Below, one piece after another: positions 32,304-44,399 of a stretch of DNA of 64,000 bases. Position numbers and translations under genes: made by a program. The notes beneath the pieces are model-generated. The model did not search any database, was not told the origin of the DNA, and saw nothing but the letters and a program-made list of their open reading frames with translations. The stretch comes from Ctenosaura bakeri (lineage: Eukaryota > Chordata > Lepidosauria > Squamata > Iguanidae). The DNA lies in assembly GCA_948474755.1 (NCBI GenBank), contig CAOLHI010000655.1, positions 248,001 through 312,000 of the forward strand, read 5' to 3'. Numbering within the stretch: the first letter of the stretch is position 1; each line of letters opens with the position of its first letter.

Positions 32304-34453
32304 TGTACTCTTGTTTCACTGGCATAAAGCCTACATAATACATATCTGAATAAGCAAATACAATCTATTGGGCTCATTATGCCTCATACAGGATCTGCTT
32401 TTTACGCTGTAAACAACCATATTTACTGTATCTATTTGCTTGAATAACTTAGGAAACACTTCCATGAAAAATGGTACAGATTACAAGCATATACTTCTGA
32501 GATAATAAGCACCTTTAAGTCCTACTGTATGCCCAACACAGCAAGGATTTCTAAATGGGAGAAGGTCCTCTAAACCAAATCAAATTTCATACCTTGGAGC
32601 ATATTTCCATAGGAATAAGCTTTTGTTTCAGCCATGTACCTTTTTAATGTAAATAGGAAGCACTGGCATGAGATGCCCTAAGACTATCTAATTAACCCAC
32701 ATTAAAATATTATTAGGACATATTTCTACACAAAAAGAACACACATTCAGTGTACAATATGACAAAGTAAATGTTCCCTGGGATACTCTATAGTTTAAAA
32801 AGCCATAAGCTTTATGAGACTAACATCTCTTGGTCCCACCCTGGGAGAAAGGCAGGGTGTAAATAAAATAAATATGCCTATGTAAGAATTGAATTCCTTG
32901 CTTTCAAAAACAGGCTGGGAATATGTTTTTCTCTGTTTTTAAATGAGCAACACTTCCAGCAGCTGTGATGAGTTTACACACAGGAAATGATGAGGACCAC
33001 TTCTTTCTGAGAGTGGGGACGGAGAAGGAAGTGTTTTAATCCAGTCAGTGATCATTAAAGAGGTAAGCAAACAGACAAGGCTAGAATTAGTCAGTGATGA
33101 AAAAGAGGATCTTATTTAAGATAATGGTGACTCATGGACAGAGGTGAAGGGTTACAGCAGAGAAGAACTTTCATGTCATCCTATGAGGACAAGTCACGAT
33201 GGAACCATCCCTGGCCCCAAGCTTCCCAGGGGCATTAGATCTGTTCCATGACCTAGGCAGGTGCCTGGATAAAACAAAGCTGTTCATGGGGTTACTTCCT
33301 ACATCACATATAAACTGTAATATACATGGCAACAGCATAACACTTTAGTTTTCATTCTTTATGCTTTGAACAATAGACAGAATTAGTAAAAACAAATTCC
33401 CATCCTACAATCAAATGACTAGATACGATGGATCCAAGGTCATATCAAAACTGAATTTCAGTAATCAGCAAAAATGCAACTCTCAATTATTTGAAATTCC
33501 TTCCAGGTCATGACATCTGCCAGTTATTATTCAATTTCCTTGATCAAACTTCAATACAGGTACATAGATGAGCATATAATAACCTTACAGAGACCAAATG
33601 ATCACTAAGTGTGGGGTGGAGTGAAAAGAGACTTTATTGCCACAAGAATAATAACAGCAGCCAATCTTCATATGAACTCAGTCAGTAAGCCAATGAATGA
33701 GCATGAAAGCAAGCAGTTTAGCAGCAGCTTAGTCCATAATCTTGATATAATATATAAGAGCTTGCAAAAATGGTGCATTTAAGATGAAACCCACTGCTGG
33801 ATGCATCATTTGACAGGATGGTGTTCTATTAGAAATATATCTTTCCACACAGCTACTTTAGTGGCATACAAAAAGAAGCAAACAATACACTAAGAGGGCA
33901 ACAAGAACTTTTCTGTCAAACTGCTGAAGTTTCACTGTCAATTTGATAACTGGCATCTCACAATAACTTTCCTAAGTGTGTCTGGATGGTTGTCTTAATC
34001 TGATTGACTAAGACAGCTATCATTGTACCTTGTCTAAGGCACGTGCATGGAGATCTTGTTCTTTAGGGCATTTCACAGGACCAAAGCTGCTAAGCAGTAC
34101 ACTGACCAAAACCACTAAATATACTAAATATAATCCACTAAGAAGTACACTCCAACATATACACTGCAATAATCTAGGGCGTCAGACTTGTTTTACAATG
34201 CAGATGGGCAAAGTATAGTCCTCTAAATATTGTTAGATTGACACTTCCAATACAGCAGGCTACTGGCTAGCTAGGAGGGCCCCAACAATTTCTGAATGGC
34301 CACACACTCCCCACTCTTCTGCACAGTGAACTGATTTTCACTCTAGATAGCAGTATCTTCTTCATGAATTCTTGCTCAGAATCCTCCTAGTCAAACAAAA
34401 CAAACATTGGTCTTACTTGTGATACATTCATTTCCAGCAGATAAGGGACAAAC
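32304..34453. other. Intron, nothing recognised
   Basis: A short GGGAGAAAGGCAGGGTGTAA tail-like motif at about 32,842 resembles a LINE/SINE 3' end. No other feature seen in 2.1 kb. Confidence 0.45.
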
Positions 34454-34889
34454 ATCCTGTAAGTTGGGTTGCTCCCCCCGCTCACTCCTAATAGGTAGGA
34501 AAAATAAAGCCCTTCCAGTGTTACCGTGGGGGGAGCAGCCCCCTGGAGGGTAATCATTAAAACAGCCAAAGAGACAAGGTTCCAGGGAGAAAGAGAAACC
34601 ACATTTAATCATTTATGAACACATCAACATAACCAAGAAGAATTATCAATACTATATTTGCTCGACAACAAATATATCTATCTTTGATCAATAGTAGAAG
34701 AAAGAACATCGCAATTTGTGGAACCTTAGAATCCCTGTAGAAGCAAGAGTATGCCACCAGCATTGCCACATCAGCACCTACAGGTTGGGGAGAATGTTCA
34801 TCAGGAAAGAGACTGACTTCCAGTGAATGCGCCCCCCAAGTGGTAACATTGAAAGAAGTGAATGGGAGAAGCAACCCAACTTACAGGAT
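34454..34889. mobile_element. 436 bp element bounded by perfect 20-bp inverted repeats
   Basis: The left arm ATCCTGTAAGTTGGGTTGCT (34,454-34,473) and its exact reverse complement (34,870-34,889) bound a segment with no recognised coding content. No convincing target duplication was seen. It may be a decayed DNA transposon or MITE; family unknown. Confidence 0.5.
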
Positions 34890-35289
34890 ATTCCTCCCTG
34901 TTCTGACTGGAAACAATAAAATAACTTCAAAGAGAGAGTTGAATTCTCTATGACAGAGTAAGCTACAGTTCAACAGTAGGAAGAGTAACTTTTTAAGCAA
35001 AAGACAGGTGAAGCACATCATCCCTGCATCCAAGTTCTGTATTAGGGTTTTGAGGAGCAGGGGCTTTGTTGAAAATCAAATTTTTCACCTTACACTTAAG
35101 GGGAAGGTTCTTAGTGGCATTTAACCATAATTTCTTCTCCCTGGTCTTGAACATTAATTCTAGTTCTCCCCTCCCAAACAACTCTTACCAGTGTTTAATT
35201 TTTTACAGTCCCCCACTAGTATCTAATAAAGAGATGGATATTGAGGGTATAATTATCCCCCTGCCAACCAAGTCACCTGTAAAACTACA

Positions 35290-35720
35290 ACATCAAAAGA
35301 TACTGCTCTTTGTTATTATTTATTTATGGTATGTAATTACTGCATCTCAACCCACCAGAGCCCCTTAAGGCAATGCACAAGGAGTAAAAACACTTTTAAA
35401 ACATTAAATAAATAACTAAAAAAAAACTTAAAAAACCCCAGCCACAGTAGATATCTCTAATTTTAAGATCTGAAGGCCAAGCAAAATAATACCATTTTCA
35501 CTGCCGGTTAGAAACTCAAAAGGGATTCAGCCAGTCTGATCTCCTTCGGGAGGGAGTTCTGCAAGTAGAATGCTACTACCAAGAAAGCCCAGTCATGGGC
35601 ACCCACCAGCCTAGCCTCACAGGATGATGGGACATCTAACAAGGCCTCTGCTGATGCCTTAGATTCTGGGCAGGCTCATATGGGAGGAGGTAGTCTTTCA
35701 CATATCCCTGCCTCAAGTAG
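35290..35720. repeat. Interspersed repeat of uncertain class
   Basis: An A-rich segment (35,370-35,440) followed by CTTCGGGAGGGAGTTCTGC, GCCCAGTCATGGGCACCC and GGGCAGGCTCATATGGGAGG. This style is common in reptile LINE-related repeats. Class not resolved. Confidence 0.35.
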
Positions 35721-35849
35721 TTATCTCTATCATTTCGTATGGTGAGCAACTCACATCTTCTTTCTGGTTTCCAGCCAGCAACATACTGCAATCCAAGAAC
35801 TTCCACCATCATTCTAATAGACATCTACTCATCTTGGTTTTAGGCAGAA

Positions 35850-36100
35850 TTTTTCCTCCAACCTCTGCCCCACAACAACTGACAATCATGAAGACTGAAC
35901 TTGTCATTCCATCACCACACCCACAGGCTTTGCATTTCTGTTACTATTCACACACACAAACTGTTCATTCATGGGTATAAATGTCTGTCCACAGGCACTT
36001 CATTTAATCATATGAATCAACAGATTCAGTCTACAAAAGTTTATAGTACAAACTTATTTCTTTCAGTTAGCCTCAAAGGTGCTATAATATCCAATCGCAC
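35850..36100 (+). repeat. Penelope-like element 3' end fragment
   Basis: CCATCACCACACCCACAGG, CTTTGCATTTCTG and the CTACAAAAGTTTATAGTAC / CTCAAAGGTGCTATAAT tail match, in order, the 3' end of the Penelope element at 40.4-41.95 kb. Confidence 0.6.
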
Positions 36101-37980
36101 AGTGCTTCCATGTTTTCCTTCCACTACTGCTTGCACACTAAGTCTCCCTCTAGTCACGTTTCCCCTCCTGACTTTTCAAATATATTCACTAAAATGCCTT
36201 CTCAAATTCAAGATATGAATGTGCAATTACAAATGTTGCTGCTGGTCCAAAGAATGTGACTGCTTCATGCATTGCAATTCACTTCTGTTATGCATTAAAA
36301 TCTTTCAATGTATGAGTTTTAGTTGTCACTTGTCAGCCACTTCCAATTTTCTTGTATAATGCATGGTTTGATAAAAAAAATCTAATGTTATGTTGCTTAT
36401 CTTTCTTTCCATCTCTTTCTCCCTTCACCTTTTATTTACAACAAACCCATCCATCCAGCTGTCCAGCCTTTATCCTCAGCTCTTTCCTCTCCTTTCTTCC
36501 TCATTTTTACTGTTGTCAAATTATGTCACTTCTTTCTGTAACGTGTTATTAAAGTTCACCAAGATCTATGTCATTGGTAAACTCTGGGAATCTCTTCTCT
36601 TAAATTCTGCCAGATTCTTCTCTTCTCTCTCAATGTAACATCTCAGTTCTGTCACTTTTTAATAATTTAATAATTTTTAATAATTTTTATTCCTTTTACA
36701 TATTATTCTCCATTTAATACATACAATATCAAATGTATCACTTTTAACCAATCAGTTGTGTCACTTCAACTGGAAAGTGCAGTGTGAAAATAATTTACCA
36801 TCCTGAATGCTATAGCATAGGCTTACAACACCTGTCTTCTAAATGTCTCTATGACTGTGCCTCACTGTCTTTTTTCTGCCCTGGTTTTCCATTTTGCCCC
36901 TGCCTGTGACCTCTGACTTCTCTGATTCTTCTGCCTGAGCCTTCTTAATTTAGGTTAGAACTATATCCATTATATGTTTCTGCCCATTGTGTGGGAAAAC
37001 TCTACAGCTCAATGACAGTCCATGCTTTACATGGAATGTATGGTTGCCTGTGTCTACCAGGCAAGTGTGGTAAATGCAAGACTGCTTTATAAAGAATTAG
37101 CACACCCATTGGGAGTCAGTGATATTAGTTAAGGTTTAACTTGTATGTTAACATACAAGTTTCTAAACAGATATAAATGTATTATTCTGTCCCTGACTGT
37201 ATCAGAACCTGAAAATTTGCTTTTCTTAATCTTTCTGATTTCCTCTTTAATTTTCTGTATACCAACAGGCTGACTTACATCTTTTGACAAAGACTTCATA
37301 ATTATCTATTCAGCCATAGATAACCTTTACATGAGTTGTCATCAGTGCTGGTGGAAAAAACGGGTGAGGCCAGTTGGACTTGAACCCAGATCTCCCACTC
37401 CTGCTACCTGAGATTCTATGCAGCAAATGTACTTGCAGACTATTGAGTAGGCTGTTGAAAGAATGACAGATTAATCCATCCTTCCTCCATCAGTCTACTT
37501 GTAGAGGACGCTCTATTTACTCTCCAGCTAGCAGGCTAGTCAACTGCATCTCCACAATGGCTGTGGTTGAGGAGACTTCCCCTCCTCAGTACCCAGAATT
37601 GAAATACAGATCTGATAACCTTTAAGCAGGCTCATTAATATTTTTGTACACTTTAATTTATAAGTTTATTAATTTATAAGCCTACAAAGTGATATACCCT
37701 TATGTTGAACTGGCAGAAGAATTTGTACATCTTGCAAGTTTTTAGTTAATTCCAAATAATATAAAATAAAGCCAGCACTGGCTATTTGTACAGCATACAT
37801 AATAAGCTTGAAGAAGAAAAAGAGATTCCCACTAAACAACACCTTAAAAATCTTCCACTTTTAAGGTAAAAATCATGGGCACATTTGCCAGGACAGAGCC
37901 CCCACTAGCACAGGGAAATTATCTTCTGATTAACTATGATAGGATATAGCTCAGTATGATATGTGAGTACACAGTTTTAC
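36101..37980. other. Intron with a perfect 24-bp palindrome
   Basis: Mostly pyrimidine-rich plain intron. A perfect palindrome centred on GTTAAC lies at 37,138-37,161. A TTGGACTTGAACCCAGATC sequence at 37,375 resembles the reverse of a tRNA-like B box but has no SINE body. Confidence 0.4.
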
Positions 37981-38055
37981 CTGTTCTATGAAATGCCTCT
38001 GTTTAAAAACTTCCCAGTCTTCCTTCAGAAAGTGCTGCTTGGTTCTCATTGCCAC
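37981..38055 (-). CDS. FAM193A: FAM193A coding exon
   Basis: 75 bp, exactly 25 codons, phase 0 at both ends. The acceptor is GTTCCAG and the donor GTAAAA. It encodes a charged helical stretch containing MRTKQHFLKEDWEVFKQR and ending FIEQ, which corresponds to the family's TKQ-EDWE-FKQR segment. It follows the VDEE exon in frame, with a 9.7 kb intron between them, and joins the LNGKKAV exon in phase 0 across a 20 kb intron. Confidence 0.92.
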
Positions 38056-40399
38056 CTGGAACACAATTAAGCCAAGTTCACTTATTAAATACTATTTAAT
38101 TTGTATTTCATCTATGTCAGAATATACATGCTTTCTCATAATAAACAAGAATTATAACTTTGTTCAAATTTCTTTAGAGTTTGCATTTAAAATATTTGCA
38201 GTATAATGTTCCCGTGCTGACAAATACGTACTAGAGGTCAAGGAGCAGAGCTTTTTGTTCAAGTATGGTAGCACCATAATCTGATAAAAGATTATTCATC
38301 CATGGCAACAGAGAAGTTACTGATTCTGAGTTACAGATAATTCTTACAACTATATTTCAGAGAGATAGTAAAGATCCTATAGACTATGTTGTGATAGTCA
38401 AATTGTATTAATAGCAGTAAAAAACTATGTTTGAAAAGCCTGCCAGGTAACTATTATAGTATTAGTACATAACAAAAAAAGATTATGTGGATTAGTATGG
38501 TGATGAATAAAATTACAAGCTACAATTGTGATTAGATGGAAAAATGAAGTTCATACAGACATTTCAAAATAAAATTGGATTCCATTTATTAGCTACAGAA
38601 ATAGACATCAACCAGCTGAGCTACCAGTTCATAAATACTGAATATATCATAAATATTGTTTATATTTGTATGCACACAAACATTTCTATGACTGCTAATA
38701 GTGACCTGAAGAGAAAAGAAAAAATGATTTCAGATTTAATAATTCACTATCTTAATGATATAACTGCATTATCAGATCAAGTTACAGTATGGTTACAGTA
38801 TTTGAAAGGAGAGAAAAAGAGGGATGATTTATTGAATTGCATGCAATTTAACTGACTTCTTCCTTTTTATTATTGTCAAAGCTATTCACAGAATGCTAAA
38901 ACTTTGACTGAAAAGTAAGCTATGAATATCCTAAGCAAAACAAACAAAAATACACAGCTACTAGATAGATAAAACTGATAGTAATTACAATAAAAGAGAA
39001 ATATCTTTATGAATAACCCAATAAACAAATATGTTTTGTACTGAAGGGCATGAGTTGAGCTCAAATACAGCACAAGGAAATATTCTCTAAAGTGCAATGG
39101 AACCCTGACTATAATTAATAGGTAATCACATGAACAGAGCATGTACACCAAGCCCTGATCCACAAAATTCTTTACAGGTCTTATACTTGGCTGATGGAAA
39201 GCCAAGGATACATTCAGTTATCTCCCCTTCATCCTATCCCAGTCTCTTCAGCCCATAGTCAGGATTGGGTGGGCAATTTGTGGCTCTCCAAACGATGTTA
39301 GACTGTTGTTCTGAGATGCAATCTCCCAACATAAGCATGGCCACAAGTTGTTCACCTTTTGAGTTTACTTACCTTCAGAATCAGGAATGTGATGCCCATC
39401 CAATCAGAAGTAGTGTCACCTCCTGTTTCATTTTTGCCCCCCACTTTTTTTTTTTTTTTAGCTTGAGGGAATTGCAAGGAGGAAAGAAAAGAAAAAACCC
39501 AGGGCATTTAGGGGTGGTTTACAGACATTTGGGGGCTAAAATCAGCCAGATTTTTTAAAGAGGGAGATTTAGGGGCTTTGCTGTCCCTTGGGGGCTGCAA
39601 AATTGGGATTGGAGGGATATGCATGTGTCTGCACTTTCCCCATAATTAAGGTTTACCCCTTATTTATGAGTCATTGGGTGTCTTTCATTTCACAGGTAAC
39701 ATTTAGCCTCTTTCAAGATAGTTTTTTGTTAATTCCTAAGAACAAATTAAACAGGTGCTCCATTTTCTACTTTAGCCTGAAATACTTTGTGATGTTAACA
39801 TTTACTGTTCTTCTTGTTTTAATCTGCTGAACTGCTGTTTTAATTTGATTATTTTCACCATTAACCTCTCCGAAAATACTTTAGAATTGAAGAGCTGTCA
39901 CCAAACACCACGTGATTCCTGAGTGGGATTAACTGACCAGAAAAACTTTGTTGGATAACCATGTGGTCTCTTCACTCCATGTTCATTCAACACTAGCATT
40001 TGGATTATGGTGGACACAGCCTCTGAATGTGGAGTTTTACCTTCTGTCTTGATGTGATAATGACTCGCTTCTAACAAATCATCCTGCTAATATACCCATT
40101 TATTCATGTATTTATTGAATGTATATTCCTGATGGGATACCTATGTCATATCTGACATATGCCATATATTAGAGTCACAGAAACCATGGAGGAGGAGGAG
40201 AGGTTGCTTTTGTGTAGCTTTAGTCCTTCAAGAGGGTTATCTATGTATCCATACAACCCACCTGATACCTCAATTCTATGTCCTGGTTCTTTTTACTACT
40301 TCATCTGCTACATCAAACACAGGAGATGAAACAAAATAGTTATGTGTGTGCATTACTAAGATAGCACACTCTGCCAAAACTTTGTTCTCCTCCAGAATA
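38056..40399. other. Intron, nothing firm recognised
   Basis: A short hAT-type fragment (CAATTTGTGGCTCTCCAAAC, 39,272-39,350) is possible. The AT-rich open frame at 38,544-38,855 has no familiar motif and is judged chance. Confidence 0.4.
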
Positions 40400-41955
40400 C
40401 TCTAAACTAAGCTGTGTGCACGTAAAAAGCCCTTCCCCTGCACAGGACTGCCATGTTCTGTAAAAACAACAAGGTCTGCCACTTTCTTCTCAAATGTATT
40501 TACTTCTGGTAAGAACATGTACCTTCAAGTTAAGAGTACAGCCATGGGTACATGCATAGCATCACAATACGCTAACATCTGCATGGCCAACCTAGAACAA
40601 CACTTCCTTAAGTCCTGCACCCAGAAACCTCCTCTCTATGTGAGGTACAATGCTGGTATCTTAATCAATTGGACTCAGGGAGAGGATTCATTTAAGACAT
40701 TCCACCAGAATTTCAACAACTTCTACACTACCCTCAGTCTCAGCCTGAAACTATCAACAGAACAAGTTCACTTTCTGGACACTACCATACAGCTACACAA
40801 CAAAAATCCCAGCACAATATATTGCAATCCCACTGACCACATCTGCTCAGGCGCACAAGACAGGGACAACAAACTCATGGAATTACAACAAGCATTCCTC
40901 GAGCTACAGTATCCACCATATGAAGTTTTAAAAAAAATCAACAAGGCAAGATTTGTACACAGGATGAACTTATTACAGGCCAGGCTGAAGACAGGAAATA
41001 CGAAAATTCCACTAGTGACCACATACAGCCTCCAGGTAAGACCACTACAACCTGTTTTGGACAATAATGCTGCCCTCTCAATAAATTTTGGTGACAGGCC
41101 TTTACCTGTCTCCCACAGCCTCCCAATCTCAAACACTTGCTTACTTACAAGAGGACACACTACACAGATGCCACAAACGCAGACAACAAGTCTGCCCACA
41201 CATCTACTCAGAAAGTGTCATCACAAGCCCTAATCACATCACCCGTAATATTAGAGGTGCTTTGACTTCCACATCCTCTAATGTGACGTATACCATCTAT
41301 TGTCAACAATGCCCTTCAGCACTCTGCATTGGGCAAACAAGTCAGTCTTTGCACCAGAGGATAAATGGACACAAATCAGACATTAAGAATGGCAATACAT
41401 AAAAATCAGCAGCAGAACACTTCAATCATGGACTTAAGGGGAAAAAAACTATACAGGAAGATTGGAAAAAGAAAAAAAAAAAAAAGAATTGGAAAACATC
41501 CACAAATTCCAGTACACTGACAGTGGGTTGAACAGGGACAACGGCTTTTAGGCACACTGCACATATTATAACACTGGTTAACACTTCAGCTTCATGAGGG
41601 TTCACTTGGAATAGTTTATCACAATTCTTTTCTGATTCCCAGGCACCATCCCACTTCATTCCAACAACCTCCTCCTCCATTTGTATTGTTATCTACTCAC
41701 TTTGACTTCAAGCAACATCTTTCCTCCTCCTTTTGTCCCCCAAGGACCATCCTTAAAACTTGTCACCTCATCACCATATCCACCAAGTTTTGCATTTCCA
41801 CTGCAACTGACACATACAGCTTGCTCATAAAGGTCTGCTCTTAGGCACTTCACTCCACACATTTGATAAAGCTGATTTAAATCTATGAAAGCTTATGCTA
41901 CCAACTTCCTTCTCTCATTCTGAAAGGTGCTACAAGATCCCTTTGTATATTATTT
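40400..41955 (+). mobile_element. Penelope-like retroelement, 5'-truncated
   Basis: A 238-codon open frame (40,517-41,233) holds the end of a Penelope reverse transcriptase. It shows STAMGTCIASQYANICMANL at the start, then LYVRYNAGILINWTQGEDSF, where the catalytic YxDD position has decayed, and LKLSTEQVHFLDTTIQL. After a frame change, VTYTIYCQQCPSALCIGQTS followed by SLHQRINGHKSDIKN is the GIY-YIG endonuclease block of canonical Penelope elements, with GIY represented by the YTIYC...CIGQT pattern. A 3' region with CTATGAAAGCTTATGCTACC ends near 41,955. Stops and the frameshift make it inactive. Confidence 0.88.
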
Positions 41956-42720
41956 GGAACTACCCCTTATCCTGAACTCTCCAACACAGTATCATTTTTT
42001 GACTCCAGTGCTCATTCAGCTTTGCTTGAGTTAGAAATTTCTTATCCTCTCCACTGTGCCTTTTTCTTCCCCTATTTTCTTCTCCCGCCCCCCCTACCTG
42101 GTCTCTTTTCCCCCCTTCTTCTTATCCACTATGTTCCCTCTCCTAACTTTCTTCCTCACTCTTGCCAAGCAGCAGCAAAGAAGAAGGAAAGGAAAGAGTT
42201 TCTCCTCTCCTTTAGATGCCATATTCCACTTCCCCAAGTCTAGGGATCCATCTTTGCCTATTATTTGTTCATTATGCAAATCATGTAGTTAATCAAGAAG
42301 GGGTCAAGCAGCACATGTGCACACCACTAACTCTCTTCCTTAGTTTATTTAAAAAAAAAGATCATTGACTTTTCTTAGCACATAATGCAAGATACATGGC
42401 CTGCAGCCCATGATGTCTGTGCTCTCCTCTTTTCTTCATGAACTTCTGCATTGTGCCTTACAGACATGGAACCCTGCTTGAGGCATCTAAAATTACCTTA
42501 ACTACACCTACAATCAGCCTCATGCCTCATGCCCATATGTCACTGACAGAATGAGAACCACCATACTGACTTGGTTCATAGTTATCATAAAGGTTACTCA
42601 GTCAATATAGGAAAAATGCTTTGTATAGTCTAAGACCAAAATAAATCCAGAGCTATTACAGTTCTGGACTAAAACTTCCAGAATCCTCCAACTAAGATGG
42701 TTGCTGTAATGAAGACATCA
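41956..42720. other. Intron, nothing recognised
   Basis: Pyrimidine-rich at 42,050-42,160. No gene or clear repeat. Confidence 0.5.
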
Positions 42721-42721
42721 A

Positions 42722-43912
42722 TGTGTTTTGTTAAAAGCTGTCACCAACTACAGCCTATTTCGACCCAATGAATTTGAGACCTCCAAGTCACCCTGTTATC
42801 ATTAGTCCTGCTCAGGTCTTACAGACTCAAGGACATGGCTTTCTTGGTTGAGTCTATCCATCTTTAATATGGTCTTCCCCTTTTTCTACTGCCTTCTGCC
42901 AAGCATTATTATCATAGAATCATAGAGCTGGAAGAAAATACAAGAGCCACCAAGTCCAACCCCCTGCCATGTAGTGAAAGCATTCGACAGATGGCCATCC
43001 AGCCTTTGTTTAATAACCTCCAAAGGAGGAGACTCCACCACTCTCCAAGGCAGTGTATTCCACTGCTGAGTTGCTTGTACTGTCTTTTCTAGTGAATCAT
43101 TCTTCTCATATGTCCAAAGTATGACAGTCTCAGTTTTGTCATCTTAGTTTCTAGGGAGAGTTAGGCTTAATTTGCTCCAGCATGCATTTATTTTTCTTTT
43201 TAGCAGTCTATAGAATCTGCAGAATTCTTCTCCAGCACCACATTTCAAAAGAGTTGGTTCTCTTCCTATCAGCTTTCTTCATTGTCCAGCTTTTACAACC
43301 ATACACAAAAACTGGAAATACAATGGCATGGACAATCCTGATTTTGGTATTCAGTTAAGTATTTTTACACTTGAGGATTTTGCCTGGTTCATTCACACCT
43401 GCCCTCCCAAGTCCTAATCTTCTTTCTTGACTTTAGTCTCCACTGTGATTAATGACTGAGCCAAAGTATAAGAAAACATCTTCATTGTGTACTTTAAAGT
43501 TTTGTAAATCATCTGTGGATTTTATTTATCTATTTTAATATTTAATTGTAGGACTGCCTTTGCACTCTGTTCCTTGAGTTTCTTCATTAATAATTCCAAG
43601 TCTTTGCTACTTTCTGCCAGTCATATGGTGTTATTTGCGCATCCTAAATTGTTGATGTCCCTTCCTTCAATTTTCACACCTCCTTCCTCAGAGTTAATTT
43701 AGCTTTGTGTACAACACATTCACTATACAGGTTAAAAGAGACAGAGTGATAACCTGCAATCTTGCCTAACCTGCAACCTTGCCTAACTGGAAACATTCTA
43801 CTTCTTCATATTCTAACAGTGACCTCTTATCTTATGTACAAGTTATACATTAGGATAGTTAGTGCTGTGGTACACCCTTTTCTTTAAGAGCAATCCATAC
43901 TTTTTCACCTTG
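42722..43912 (-). mobile_element. RTE-BovB LINE 3' part, minus strand, interrupted by CR1
   Basis: Read on the minus strand, this covers the late RT and post-RT parts of BovB. The stretches TGTCCAAAGTATGACAGTC, CATACACAAAAACTGGAAAT, GTAAATCATCTGTGG and ATCCTAAATTGTTGATGTC correspond to well-known BovB segments in reverse. The left end is the BovB 3' region. It is broken by stops and by a nested CR1 piece. Confidence 0.75.
42911..43080 (-). repeat. CR1-group 3' end nested in BovB
   Basis: Begins ATAGAATCATAGAGCTGGAAG, the reverse of a CR1 3' terminus, then CCAAGTCCAACCCCCTGCC and GGAGACTCCACCACTCTCC. The BovB sequence resumes with TGTCTTTTCTAGTGAATC immediately after, so this piece inserted into an older BovB copy. 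Confidence 0.75.
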
Positions 43913-44240
43913 GCACTACCTTTCTTTGGCGGTGGAAATGTGTGCTCTTATGAGAAAAACGGCTATGCTGATGGTAGCAGTCTTGCTGGTAGGGTCTCCC
44001 ATGACAGAAAGGCTTTTACTGAGGAGCCAAAAAGTGCCAAACAGCTACTGGACAGCAACAGTAGTGGGGTGTGACACTGGTGGAAGATCTCTCAGAGACA
44101 ATAGCAGTGGTATCACAACTAGAGCTTGTTAGTACTGCACAGCAGAAGGCAATAGTAAACTACTCTTGAAATCTTTTATCTTGAAAACTCTATGATGAGA
44201 CAGTCTACATTTTCAAATACCATATAAAAGATCCAAAAAT
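43913..44240 (+). repeat. Possible BovB-associated 5' fragment, opposite orientation
   Basis: Contains GCAGAAGGCAATAGTAAACTAC and CTTGAAAACTCTATGATGAG, the style of SINE or LINE 5' sequence linked to BovB. It directly follows the minus-strand BovB piece. Assignment tentative. Confidence 0.35.
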
Positions 44241-44399
44241 CCAATATGAGTCACAGCTGTAGCTTCAACTATTCCCTAAGAACACTGAAAGGCAATACTA
44301 GGTTTATTTCTTGCAGAACAATTAGGGCAGAATACTGACAACAGATTTTGCTTCATACGTCAACTGTTAAACAGGCTAGAGACATAAGCACTATCTGCA

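Noticed and set aside
37330..37420. tRNA gene on the minus strand near TTGGACTTGAACCCAGATC
   Set aside because: A B-box-like sequence only; no acceptor stem or anticodon arm could be drawn.
38544..38855. Plus-strand open frame of 103 codons
   Set aside because: AT-rich composition, no motif and no splice signals.
42022..42292. Plus-strand frames rich in Phe, Pro and Leu
   Set aside because: A pyrimidine-rich tract read in two frames.
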